7,732 nt of DNA from Eubacterium sp. UBA5416 (GTDB lineage Bacteria > Bacillota > Clostridia > Lachnospirales > Lachnospiraceae). The stretch lies in the NCBI GenBank assembly GCA_002409525.1, contig DHNM01000040.1, positions 44,446-52,177 on the forward strand, in the 5' to 3' direction. Under the pieces are notes generated by a model. That model searched no databases, had not been told where the DNA came from, and worked only from the letters and a program-made list of their open reading frames with translations. The position numbers and the translations under genes are program-made. Shown here in pieces: positions 1-6,812 of this stretch. Positions within the stretch are counted from its first letter, which is position 1. Each line of letters begins with the position of its first letter.

Positions 1-40
1 AATCCGTGTATCATAGGGGTCAACAGTAATCTGGGTCAAA

Positions 41-994
41 TCAGCGCCTCTGAAACCGAATGATTTCCGGGTCTGTGATTTTTCCCTCCCTGACAATCCT
101 GGAGTCCTGCAACACTTTATCTTCCTTACCTTCTACGAGCTTGTCAAGATAAGGATACAGGACCTCGCTGCTGCCATAAGTAAATGTCTTATAAAAGATT
201 GACGGAGTATGGTCCACAACATAATGAAGGACTCCCTCAACCATATAAGTTGGATTCTCAATCGTCGTGGGAACACTGGTCTCCACTGCTCCATTCTTAT
301 CGCAGCTCACATCGATGATCATAGAACCACGTTTCATCTTGGATAAATCTCTTTTATAGATGATATGCCCTTCCTGGGTGATATCCCACAGAACGCAGAT
401 CACAACAACATCATACTTTGAAATCTCGTCTTTAAAGAGCCCGATTGTCTTGCGGTTATACTGTGTTACAGATGCCCCCAGTTTATTTAATATCTTGACT
501 GCGCCGCGGGCGGTATTGCCGCGGCCAAGTACTGCTGTCTTAGCTTCATAAGGCATCTTCCCATAACATTGAAATGCATGCAGGACAGCAGCTTCCCCTG
601 CGAGTTCATTGTTTTTCCAGAAAACATGTCTGCCCCGGTCATACATCTTCTCCCAGGCATATGCTGTAATCTTTCCCTGGACTAGCTGATCGGTCAGTTT
701 TTTGTTCTGTGTCGCATGAATCCATCCAAATATTGTCTGATGCTGCAGTCTGCCAATATATTCGGCATCTCCGATTTTAGGAGCGCAGACAATATCCTTG
801 CTCAAAGTACATTCCCTTGAAGTCATATGACATCCGGAAGCCTGATATTCATCATCTGAGATTCCAAGTACCTCCCCGTATCCCTTTTCGAAATATAACT
901 CATCCGCATTTCTCATACACTTAATATGACTTGGAAGGATCGTTCTTCTTTTTTCATTTTCTTTGTGACAGATTGGAAATCCAATTGTTTTCAT
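41..994 (-). CDS. ceo: Probable N5-(carboxyethyl)ornithine synthase (alanine dehydrogenase-like family)
   Basis: The predicted protein has 317 residues, close to the roughly 313 of the characterised Lactococcus enzyme. That enzyme uses NADPH to condense pyruvate with the side-chain amino group of ornithine (or lysine), giving N5-(carboxyethyl)ornithine in the cytoplasm. The N-terminus MKTIGFPICHKENEKRR resembles the substrate-binding start of alanine dehydrogenase/transhydrogenase proteins. WIHA (91-94) holds a histidine at the place of a catalytic one in that family, and GRGNTARGA (157-165) is the nucleotide-binding glycine loop. DVSCDKNGAVETS (228-240) and HYVVDHTPSIF (258-268) match the family's later blocks. 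The start at 994 is chosen because an AGAGGAA ribosome site lies just upstream. The frame stays open to 1117, but the extra 41 residues are AT-rich, with no family match that I can see. The gene is monocistronic as far as visible and divergent from padR. The family call is strong; the exact substrate is inferred from resemblance. Confidence 0.82.
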   Translation of the reverse strand: MKTIGFPICHKENEKRRTILPSHIKCMRNADELYFEKGYGEVLGISDDEYQASGCHMTSRECTLSKDIVCAPKIGDAEYIGRLQHQTIFGWIHATQNKKLTDQLVQGKITAYAWEKMYDRGRHVFWKNNELAGEAAVLHAFQCYGKMPYEAKTAVLGRGNTARGAVKILNKLGASVTQYNRKTIGLFKDEISKYDVVVICVLWDITQEGHIIYKRDLSKMKRGSMIIDVSCDKNGAVETSVPTTIENPTYMVEGVLHYVVDHTPSIFYKTFTYGSSEVLYPYLDKLVEGKEDKVLQDSRIVREGKITDPEIIRFQRR

Positions 995-1046
995 AATATT
1001 CCTCTTTTCTTTTTTTGTATTCCACAATAAATGGAATGTAAATTTG

Positions 1047-1075
1047 ATAATATTAACCAGAAACCTTATTAACAA
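1047..1075 (-). promoter_or_regulatory. Candidate sigma-A promoter of the carboxyethylornithine synthase gene
   Basis: On the minus strand, TTGTTA (1075-1070) and TATTAT (1052-1047) are separated by 17 bp. This would start transcription near 1040 and give a leader of roughly 45 nt before the ATG at 994. The region is very AT-rich, so chance matches are likely. The spacing and the distance to the gene are the main support. Confidence 0.45.
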
Positions 1076-1290
1076 ATAAATAAGATTTCTAATATCCGTT
1101 TTATATAAATTAATCATGTTTGGTTTATGACAGAAATTCTTCTTCGGGAAATCTCCCAGACTGATATTGCTTATATAAGATTTGATTGCCCTTTATTACC
1201 ATAACACTTATCTAAAGTCTTTGCAAGTGCACATTCCTGTCGGATTTTGTCACAAATATGGTGAGCAATGTAATTAAATATAATTTGTTG

Positions 1291-1318
1291 TTGAAATATT
1301 TCATAAAGTATGTATAAT
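1291..1318 (+). promoter_or_regulatory. Candidate sigma-A promoter of the padR unit, with embedded palindrome
   Basis: TTGAAA (1291-1296) and a perfect TATAAT (1313-1318) are 16 bp apart, about 20 bp upstream of the padR start codon. That predicts a very short untranslated leader with the GAGGTGAT ribosome site close behind. The perfect 12-bp palindrome TGAAATATTTCA (1292-1303) overlaps the -35 element and runs into the spacer. Repressors often bind at such a position, so it is a candidate PadR self-operator. Confidence 0.6.
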
Positions 1319-1338
1319 AAGTAAAGTGAGGTGATCAA

Positions 1339-1692
1339 ATGGGAAAATATTGTGAAAAGCTAAAAAGAGGAAGTATCGAATTACTATTACTCAAATTATT
1401 ATCGGAAAATGATTTATACGGCTATCAAATCGTTCAGCTTTTTAACGACTTGACTAACGAGACAATTACTCTTACCATCGGGAACATGTATCCAACTTTA
1501 TACAAGCTGGAGGAAAAAGGTTTTGTAAAGAGCTATCGAAAGTTATCCGGAAAAAGGATGGAGAGGGTCTACTACCATCTCACAAACCTTGGTAAAAAAG
1601 AATTGAAGGAAATGATTCATGACTACAACTCCGTGATAGACGCAACCAACAACATATTAAACTATAAAAGCATAATATCTGAGGCAGAATAA
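1339..1692 (+). CDS. PadR-family winged-helix transcriptional regulator
   Basis: This 117-residue protein has the length and pattern of short PadR-type repressors. The N-terminal helix GSIELLLLKLLSENDLYGYQI (11-31, with LYGYQI as the PadR hallmark) precedes the recognition region TIGNMYPTLYKLEEKGFV (46-63). The beta-wing contains a run of basic residues (66-76, including GKRMERVYYHLT), and LTNLGKKELKEM (81-92) begins the C-terminal dimerisation helix. It should act as a cytoplasmic DNA-binding dimer, usually a repressor relieved by a small molecule or stress. The ATG is preceded by GAGGTGAT at good spacing. The next gene follows after 8 bp, so the two are co-transcribed. PadR genes paired with a small HAAS-like gene are a common Firmicute arrangement. 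Base composition is visibly more AT-rich than in the leucine operon. The ligand and targets are unknown; self-regulation and control of the divergent gene are inferences. Confidence 0.92.
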   Translation: MGKYCEKLKRGSIELLLLKLLSENDLYGYQIVQLFNDLTNETITLTIGNMYPTLYKLEEKGFVKSYRKLSGKRMERVYYHLTNLGKKELKEMIHDYNSVIDATNNILNYKSIISEAE

Positions 1693-1700
1693 GGATTTAG

Positions 1701-1910
1701 ATGGGGAAAAATGAATCATTATATTATAAAAAGCTGCGATTTATGTTCCCGAATATAGGATTCAGGGAGGGTAGATTTCTAAGAGATCTGCGAATGCAGC
1801 TTAATGAGTATTCTATAACGCATCCCAATGCGTCATATGAAGAGATATGTTCCTTTTATGGGAAACCAGAGGATGTTCTGGCGGATTATATCTCATCCCG
1901 GGAAGGATAG
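1701..1910 (+). CDS. Small HAAS/DUF6120-like protein, apparently lacking its membrane domain
   Basis: This 69-residue protein starts 8 bp after padR, with AAGGA overlapping the padR stop as ribosome site. The sequence resembles the N-terminal helical domain of HAAS/DUF1700-like proteins, and especially the clostridial DUF6120 group, that sit next to padR. FLRDLRMQLNEY (26-37) is an amphipathic helix, followed by NASYEEICSFYGKPEDVLADYI (43-64). The last part corresponds to the G-P/D-P-E-x-V segment typical of these domains. Known relatives usually continue into a linker and one or more transmembrane helices. Here a TAG ends the protein straight after the helical domain, and no hydrophobic stretch follows in any plus-strand frame up to the terminator. 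It may be a shortened but working version or a decaying remnant. The family assignment is from remembered pattern, not a search. Confidence 0.7.
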   Translation: MGKNESLYYKKLRFMFPNIGFREGRFLRDLRMQLNEYSITHPNASYEEICSFYGKPEDVLADYISSREG

Positions 1911-2047
1911 CAGTTATAGAGACTTCATCGCTATTAAAATCTCTATAAAATCGGCAAATATCAGAAGATCCGAAAGGATCTCTTCCCCTCTTACCCTCAC
2001 ACTGTCAATCCAGGATAAATGATTCCATCCGAAACTTTGTACTGTTC
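1911..2047 (+). other. Post-gene segment with a GNRA-type hairpin
   Basis: This segment lies between the HAAS-like stop codon and the terminator. It holds a perfect small hairpin, AGATCC-GAAA-GGATCT (1966-1981), with a GNRA tetraloop. No U-tract follows it, so it is not itself a standard terminator. The plus-strand frames encode no recognisable protein or membrane helix. It may be a 3' untranslated region, or the eroded end of a formerly longer gene. Confidence 0.4.
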
Positions 2048-2100
2048 GGGGCATCACATAAAAGCAGTCATTAATCCAACTGCTTTTTATGCCCTTTTTT
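2048..2100 (+). terminator. Rho-independent terminator of the padR unit
   Basis: A long hairpin pairs AAAAGCAGT (2060-2068) with ACTGCTTTT (2079-2087) across a 10-nt loop, and an outer GGGCAT pairs with ATGCCC (2089-2094). A TTTTTT run (2095-2100) follows directly. The U-tract points to termination of plus-strand transcripts. The same stem lies downstream of leuD on the other strand but has no U-tract in that direction, so a bidirectional role is possible and unproven. Confidence 0.85.
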
Positions 2101-2133
2101 ATAGTTTAAGATTCTAATTTGTCATCACATTAA

Positions 2134-2622
2134 CTATGCTTTTTTGTTAATATAATTAATCAGTCCCTCTGATTCAATAATCTTTTGCATAAACGGAGGA
2201 AATGCCTGACCCTGATAGGTTGTGTTTTTCGTAAGATCCCGAATCCTTCCAGAATCGAAATCTACCTGTACCTCGTCTCCATCTTCGATTTCTCTTGCGG
2301 CCTTTGGGCATTCGATGATGGCAAGACCGATATTGATTGCATTCCTGTAGAAAATTCTGGCAAATGTCTCCGCAATCACACAGCTGACGCCGGAGGCCTT
2401 AATGGCAATCGGCGCATGTTCTCTCGATGAACCACAGCCAAAATTCTTTTCGGCAACAACGATATCTCCCCGATTCACCTTGTCTGCAAATTCAGAATCA
2501 ATATCTTCCATGCAATGCTTCGCCAGCCATGCAGGATCTGACTGATTCAGATATCTCGCCGGGATAATGACATCGGTGTCTACATTATCTCCATATTTAA
2601 ATACTTTTCCCTGAGCCTTCAT
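2134..2622 (-). CDS. leuD: 3-isopropylmalate dehydratase, small subunit
   Basis: LeuD supplies the swivelling domain of isopropylmalate isomerase. With LeuC it converts 2-isopropylmalate to 3-isopropylmalate in leucine synthesis. The 162-residue protein is of the short clostridial/archaeal type. Key blocks are DTDVIIPARYL (15-25), the substrate-specificity region typical of small subunits, the active-site loop NFGCGSSREHAP (60-71), and RNAINIGL (93-100). The start at 2622 is set by GGGAGGAAAG upstream and by the family N-terminus MKAQGKVFKYGDNVDTD. The frame stays open to 2775, but that part overlaps leuC coding sequence and is discarded. The start codon overlaps the leuC stop as ATGA, indicating translational coupling and equal subunit amounts. 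It is the last gene of the operon. Confidence 0.96.
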   Translation of the reverse strand: MKAQGKVFKYGDNVDTDVIIPARYLNQSDPAWLAKHCMEDIDSEFADKVNRGDIVVAEKNFGCGSSREHAPIAIKASGVSCVIAETFARIFYRNAINIGLAIIECPKAAREIEDGDEVQVDFDSGRIRDLTKNTTYQGQAFPPFMQKIIESEGLINYINKKA

Positions 2623-3905
2623 ACTTTTCTTTCCTCCCACATTCCAAATTCTTCCGGGCTGCTGATCTTTCCAGTCACGGCACTTGCAGCCGCAACTGCC
2701 GGACTTGCCAGGTATACTTCCGAATCCACATGTCCCATACGACCTACAAAATTTCGGTTCGTCGTGGAGACACAACGCTCTCCTTCGGCCAGAATTCCCA
2801 TATATCCGCCGAGGCAGGGACCGCAGGTAGGTGTGCTGACCACGCAGCCGGCTTCGATAAAGGTGCGGAGAAGTCCCTCATCCAGCGCCTGCAGATAGAT
2901 TTCCTGAGTTGCAGGGAGAATGATACATCTTACATTCTCTTTTACCTTGCGGCCGTTCAGGATCTCAGCCGCAACACGAAGATCATTGATTCTTCCGTTG
3001 GTACAGGATCCAATCACTACCTGATCCATTATAACATCCTCTTTGATTTCATCAATTGTCTTTGTATTCTCCGGAAGATGCGGAAATGCCACAGTTGGTC
3101 GAAGCCTCGACAGATCAATGGTGTATTCTTCATCGTACTTTGCATCTTCGTCTGCTTCATAAATCTTATAAGGACGTTTTGAGTGCTGTCTCATATATTT
3201 GGCAGTATTCTCATCAACCGGAAAGATGCCGTTTTTAGCTCCTGCCTCAACTGCCATGTTTGCAATCGTAAAACGATCATCCATTGTGAGGTGCCTGATA
3301 CCGTCACCGGTAAATTCAAGGGACTTATATAACGCACCATCAACTCCAATCATGCCAATGATATGTAAGATCACATCTTTCCCGCTTGCCCATCCGCAGG
3401 GCTTACCTGTGAGATTGAACTTTATCGCCGAAGGCACTTTAAACCATGCCTTTCCGGTCACCATCCCTGCTGCCATATCGGTACTTCCGACACCGGTAGA
3501 GAATGCTCCAAGAGCTCCATAAGTGCAGGTGTGGGAATCAGCACCTATGATTACATCTCCTGCAACGGTCAGTCCCTGCTCAGGGAGAAGTGCATGCTCA
3601 ATTCCCATCTGTCCGACATCAAAATAATTCGAGATCTCGTGTTTACAGGCAAACTGTCTCACACACTTGCAGTTCTCTGCGGATTTAATATCCTTGTTTG
3701 GAACAAAATGATCCATCACAAGGGCAATCTTATCCTTATCGAATACTTTCTTTTGTTTAAACTTATCCATCTCATTGATTGCGACAGGCGAAGTGATATC
3801 ATTCCCCAATACCAGATCCAAATCTGCCTCAATCAGCTGCCCGGCCTCAATCTGATCAAGATGTGCCGCCCGGGCTAATATTTTTTGTGTCATCGTCATT
3901 CCCAT
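2619..3905 (-). CDS. leuC: 3-isopropylmalate dehydratase, large subunit
   Basis: LeuC is the iron-sulfur catalytic subunit of isopropylmalate isomerase, in the aconitase superfamily, and works as a heterodimer with LeuD. The 428-residue length is the compact clostridial/archaeal form, shorter than the roughly 466-residue enterobacterial form. Visible motifs are DSHTCTYGALGAF (123-135), the cluster cysteine in GSCTNGRINDL (C301), the cluster pair PTCGPCLGG (C361 and C364), and NRNFVGRMGH (383-392), a substrate-contacting block. All three 4Fe-4S ligands are therefore present. The ATG at 3905 is preferred over the in-frame ATGs at 3899 and 3893, because GGAGG lies 9 nt before it. It follows leuB after 39 bp and overlaps leuD by 4 bp. 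Confidence 0.96.
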   Translation of the reverse strand: MGMTMTQKILARAAHLDQIEAGQLIEADLDLVLGNDITSPVAINEMDKFKQKKVFDKDKIALVMDHFVPNKDIKSAENCKCVRQFACKHEISNYFDVGQMGIEHALLPEQGLTVAGDVIIGADSHTCTYGALGAFSTGVGSTDMAAGMVTGKAWFKVPSAIKFNLTGKPCGWASGKDVILHIIGMIGVDGALYKSLEFTGDGIRHLTMDDRFTIANMAVEAGAKNGIFPVDENTAKYMRQHSKRPYKIYEADEDAKYDEEYTIDLSRLRPTVAFPHLPENTKTIDEIKEDVIMDQVVIGSCTNGRINDLRVAAEILNGRKVKENVRCIILPATQEIYLQALDEGLLRTFIEAGCVVSTPTCGPCLGGYMGILAEGERCVSTTNRNFVGRMGHVDSEVYLASPAVAAASAVTGKISSPEEFGMWEERKV

Positions 3906-3944
3906 ATTCTTAATCCTCCAGAATTATTCTAAATATCACCGTGA

Positions 3945-5033
3945 TTACTCACAAACTTTTTCCGCAACAAGATCCCCCATCCCGGATGTAGAGACTTTTG
4001 TGCACCCTTCTGACAGAATATCCGCCGTCCGATATCCTTCTTTTAATACCTCCTGTACTGCTGCTTCCATGGCATCAGCCTCTTTGTCAAGATCCAGTGA
4101 AAATCTCAGCATCATAGCAGCCGACAAGATTGTCGCAAGCGGATTCGCCACACTTTTCCCTGCGATATCCGGTGCCGAGCCATGGCTCGGCTCATACAGG
4201 CCGAACTTTGTCTCATTCAGACTCGCTGATGAAAGCATTCCGATGGATCCTGTAATCATGCTCGCCTCATCTGAAAGAATATCACCAAAGGTATTCTCAG
4301 TCACAACTACATCAAACTGACCCGGGTCCGCAACCAGCTGCATCGCGCAATTATCGACCAGCATATGTTCCAATGTCACATCGGGATAATCTTTCGCCGT
4401 ATCCTCCACCACTGCTCTCCATAGTCTCGATGATTCGAGCACATTCGCCTTATCCACACTGGTCACTTTTTTTCTGCGTTTCGTGGCAATGTCAAACGCG
4501 CGTTTTGCAATCCTTCGGATCTCATCTTCACTGTAGATTAACGTATCGATCGCAGTTTTGACCCCGTCTGTCTCGGTGGTTTTCTTATCACCGAAGTAAA
4601 GGCCTCCGGTGAGCTCGCGGACGATCATCATGTCGAATCCCTTCCCGATGATTTTCTCTTTTAATGGGCATGCGTCTTTCAGTTCATCATAGAGGTATGC
4701 CGGCCTTAAATTAGCGAACAGTCCTAAAGACTTTCGGATTCCCAGCAGACCCGCCTCCGGACGTTTCGAAGGCTCCAGCTGATACCACGGAGATGTTGCG
4801 GCGTCTCCGCCGATGGAACCCATCAATACCGCACTGCATTGTTTCGCCCGGCGGATCGTCTCATCTGTCAGCGGCACACCACAGGCATCAATGGATGCAC
4901 CGCCCAGCAATAGATTTTGATAGGAAAATGCCACCTTATATTTTTCTGATACGGCATTCAGGACCTTTTTCGCTTCATTTACAATCTCCGGTCCGATGCC
5001 GTCGCCATGTATTAACCCGATTTTATAATTCAT
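3945..5033 (-). CDS. leuB: 3-isopropylmalate dehydrogenase
   Basis: LeuB performs the NAD-dependent oxidative decarboxylation of 3-isopropylmalate, giving 2-ketoisocaproate. The 362-residue protein has the usual family length. IGLIHGDGIGPEIV (5-18) is the N-terminal signature, and RPEAGLLGIRKSLGLFANLRP (91-111) carries substrate arginines R100 and R110. RELTGGLYFG (139-148) adds R139 and Y146. Further on, K195 (in VDKANVL), D227, D251 and D255 (in the TFGDILSDEA region) are the conserved catalytic and metal ligands. YEPSHGSAPDIAGK (280-293) is the cofactor-binding loop. These features fit LeuB rather than isocitrate or tartrate dehydrogenase. The start at 5033 is set by GGAGGT four bases upstream; the 11-residue upstream extension overlaps leuA and is rejected. 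The leuA stop lies 13 bp before the start, immediately ahead of the ribosome site. Confidence 0.96.
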   Translation of the reverse strand: MNYKIGLIHGDGIGPEIVNEAKKVLNAVSEKYKVAFSYQNLLLGGASIDACGVPLTDETIRRAKQCSAVLMGSIGGDAATSPWYQLEPSKRPEAGLLGIRKSLGLFANLRPAYLYDELKDACPLKEKIIGKGFDMMIVRELTGGLYFGDKKTTETDGVKTAIDTLIYSEDEIRRIAKRAFDIATKRRKKVTSVDKANVLESSRLWRAVVEDTAKDYPDVTLEHMLVDNCAMQLVADPGQFDVVVTENTFGDILSDEASMITGSIGMLSSASLNETKFGLYEPSHGSAPDIAGKSVANPLATILSAAMMLRFSLDLDKEADAMEAAVQEVLKEGYRTADILSEGCTKVSTSGMGDLVAEKVCE

Positions 5034-5046
5034 CTTTACCTCCGAC

Positions 5047-6705
5047 TTATCTGTTATTGATAGCACTCACAAGCGCATCGATCGATGCCCGAATGATATC
5101 CGGAGCGACGCCTGCGCCCCAGGAAAGTGTTCCATCTGGCTTCTTGATCCCCACATAGGCAATTGCCTTGGAACTCGTGCTCTGGGTGAGTGCATGTTCC
5201 TGATAGGTGACAAGATCATACTTCAACCCATAAGCAGTTTTGAGTGCATTGCTGACTGCATCCAGACGCCCGTTTCCTTTCGCTGTCTTCGAAGATTTTT
5301 TTCCCCCGGCTGTCGATGTAACCTCTGCTTCAATCCTGGAATCCGAAAGCTGGCGAAAATGTACTTCATTGACATCATAAGATCCTTTGACATGTTCAAA
5401 TGTTTCCTTAAACAAATGGTAGATCTCATCCGGAAGAAGCTCTTTGTGAAGATGATCGGAGCGATCTTTCGAAGCATAACTCATACTCTCACGCATCTTC
5501 GGCGGAAGATTCAGTCCGTATTTCGTCTCCAGAATATATCCGACACCGCCCTTTCCGGACTGGCTGTTGATCCGGATCACATCTGCATCATAGTTTCTTC
5601 CGATATCCGCAGGATCAATCGGAAGATAGGGAACTGTCCAGTGATCCGGATCTTCCTTCTCATTCCAGTGCATCCCTTTGGCAATCGCATCCTGGTGGGA
5701 TCCGGAAAACGCCGCAAATACCAGTCCTCCGCTGTATGGACTCCTTTCATCTATCTTCATTCCGGTGTATCTCTCATATTTTTCACAGATATCGGGCATT
5801 TCTGAAAAGTCAAGCTTTGGATCTATCCCCTGGGAATACATATTCATCGCAAGAGTGACGATATCCACATTTCCGGTTCGTTCTCCATTTCCAAACAAGG
5901 TTCCTTCAATTCGATCGGCTCCGGCAAGTATTCCAAGTTCCGAGTCGCTCACCCCCGAGCCACGGTCATTATGAGGATGTAAAGATAGAACTACGCTGTC
6001 ACGGTATTTCAGGTTTTTGCTCATGTACTCAATCTGGCTTGCGTACACATGAGGCAGAGAAAGCTGGACCGTACTCGGCAGATTGATGACTGCCTTCCTG
6101 TCGGCGGTCGGCTGCCATACATCCAGCACTGCATTGCAGACTTCAAGAGCATATTCCGGCTCAGTTCCGGTGAAACTTTCCGGCGAATACTCAAAGCGGT
6201 AATTTTCGTCTGTTTCACCGGTGAGTTTTTTCAGAAGTTTTGCACCTTCAACGGCAATATTTTTAATCTCATCTTTTGATTTCTTAAATACCTGCTGCCG
6301 CTGTGCAAACGATGTTGAATTATACACATGGACAATTGCCTTTTTACATCCTTTCAAGGCGTCGAAAGTTTTGCGTATGATGTGTTCCCTCGCCTGGGTC
6401 AAAACCTGAACGGTGACATCATCCGGGATCAAATCCTGCTCAATCAATGTACGCAGGAATTCATATTCTGTCTCAGAGGCCGCCGGGAATCCTACCTCAA
6501 TCTCCTTAAATCCGATCTTAACCAATAGTTGAAAAAAATCAATCTTCTGCTCGAGGCTCATAGGAATGACCAGAGCCTGGTTTCCGTCACGCAGATCGAC
6601 ACTGCACCAGATCGGTGCCTTCTCCACATATTCTTTCTGTGTCCATTCCTGGTACCCTTTCGGGGGCATGAAATACTGTCTTTGATACTTGCCTGGATTC
6701 ATCAT
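5047..6705 (-). CDS. leuA: 2-isopropylmalate synthase, long form
   Basis: LeuA joins acetyl-CoA and 2-ketoisovalerate to form 2-isopropylmalate, the committed and normally leucine-inhibited step. The 552-residue protein begins like the long (LeuA type 2, fungal/actinobacterial-like) enzymes, with NPGKYQRQYFMPP, a conserved pre-barrel segment. The TIM barrel shows DLRDGNQ (37-43) with the catalytic arginine and metal aspartate, the metal histidines in HPHNDRG (H243 and H245), and GTLFGNGERTGN (268-279). From about residue 400 (SGKGGVGYILE) it passes into the linker and then the C-terminal LeuA dimer domain, with TAGGKKSSKTAKGNGRLDA-type sequence. This suggests that leucine feedback control is retained. 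AGGAGG lies 8 nt before the first of two adjacent ATGs, which selects 6705. It is the first gene of the operon and is controlled by the T-box leader upstream. Confidence 0.96.
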   Translation of the reverse strand: MMNPGKYQRQYFMPPKGYQEWTQKEYVEKAPIWCSVDLRDGNQALVIPMSLEQKIDFFQLLVKIGFKEIEVGFPAASETEYEFLRTLIEQDLIPDDVTVQVLTQAREHIIRKTFDALKGCKKAIVHVYNSTSFAQRQQVFKKSKDEIKNIAVEGAKLLKKLTGETDENYRFEYSPESFTGTEPEYALEVCNAVLDVWQPTADRKAVINLPSTVQLSLPHVYASQIEYMSKNLKYRDSVVLSLHPHNDRGSGVSDSELGILAGADRIEGTLFGNGERTGNVDIVTLAMNMYSQGIDPKLDFSEMPDICEKYERYTGMKIDERSPYSGGLVFAAFSGSHQDAIAKGMHWNEKEDPDHWTVPYLPIDPADIGRNYDADVIRINSQSGKGGVGYILETKYGLNLPPKMRESMSYASKDRSDHLHKELLPDEIYHLFKETFEHVKGSYDVNEVHFRQLSDSRIEAEVTSTAGGKKSSKTAKGNGRLDAVSNALKTAYGLKYDLVTYQEHALTQSTSSKAIAYVGIKKPDGTLSWGAGVAPDIIRASIDALVSAINNR

Positions 6706-6764
6706 ACAATTATCCTCCTGCCGATAACTACACTGTGAACTTGTTTCTACATTTCTTTCCTGAT

Positions 6765-6812
6765 AAAAGAAAAAGCCTTCCGTCTCCTACATACTTCTGT
6801 AAGAGACGGAAG
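6765..6812 (-). terminator. Attenuator terminator within the T-box leader
   Basis: A 14-bp stem joins 6812-6799 and 6790-6777 on the minus strand, with one G-U pair and an 8-nt loop. It is followed by GCTTTTTCTTTT. The 5' arm includes the bases CTTCCGTCTC that the antiterminator also needs, so the two structures exclude each other. When tRNA-Leu is charged this terminator should form and stop transcription before leuA. Confidence 0.93.

Larger units (their letters stand above)
995..1338. other. Divergent AT-rich intergenic region between ceo and padR
   Basis: This 344-bp gap separates two divergently read genes. It contains a promoter candidate facing each way (1047-1075 minus, 1291-1318 plus) and a perfect palindrome at 1292-1303. 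The middle part (about 1100-1280) has no convincing small gene, tRNA or strong hairpin. It has only a short inverted GGGA/TCCC pair at 1147-1158. The rest looks like plain AT-rich spacer. Confidence 0.6.

Noticed and set aside
1..40. Possible beginning of another minus-strand gene after ceo (an open frame reading LTQITVDPYDTRI from a TTG at 39-37, or an ATG at 14-12).
   Set aside because: Only about 13 codons are visible, the AGAGG ahead of the TTG is a weak ribosome site, and no family can be recognised.
504..524. GC-rich repeated CCGCGG motif inside ceo.
   Set aside because: It is the coding sequence for the glycine/arginine loop GRGNTARG of the Rossmann fold and needs no other explanation.
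995..1117. A 41-residue N-terminal extension of the ceo frame that looks partly hydrophobic, like a membrane helix.
   Set aside because: The family start MKTIGFP with AGAGGAA just upstream fits the ATG at 994. The extension covers the promoter candidate and is AT-rich, which produces leucine/isoleucine-rich translations by chance.
1828..2022. A 64-residue plus-strand frame overlapping the HAAS-like gene, considered as its frameshifted C-terminus.
   Set aside because: It has no transmembrane stretch, no recognisable match to the missing part and no ribosome site. It is most likely a shadow of the upstream gene plus spacer.
2623..2775. Upstream extension of the leuD frame.
   Set aside because: It lies inside leuC coding sequence. 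The start at 2622 has a strong ribosome site, the ATGA overlap and the normal LeuD N-terminus.
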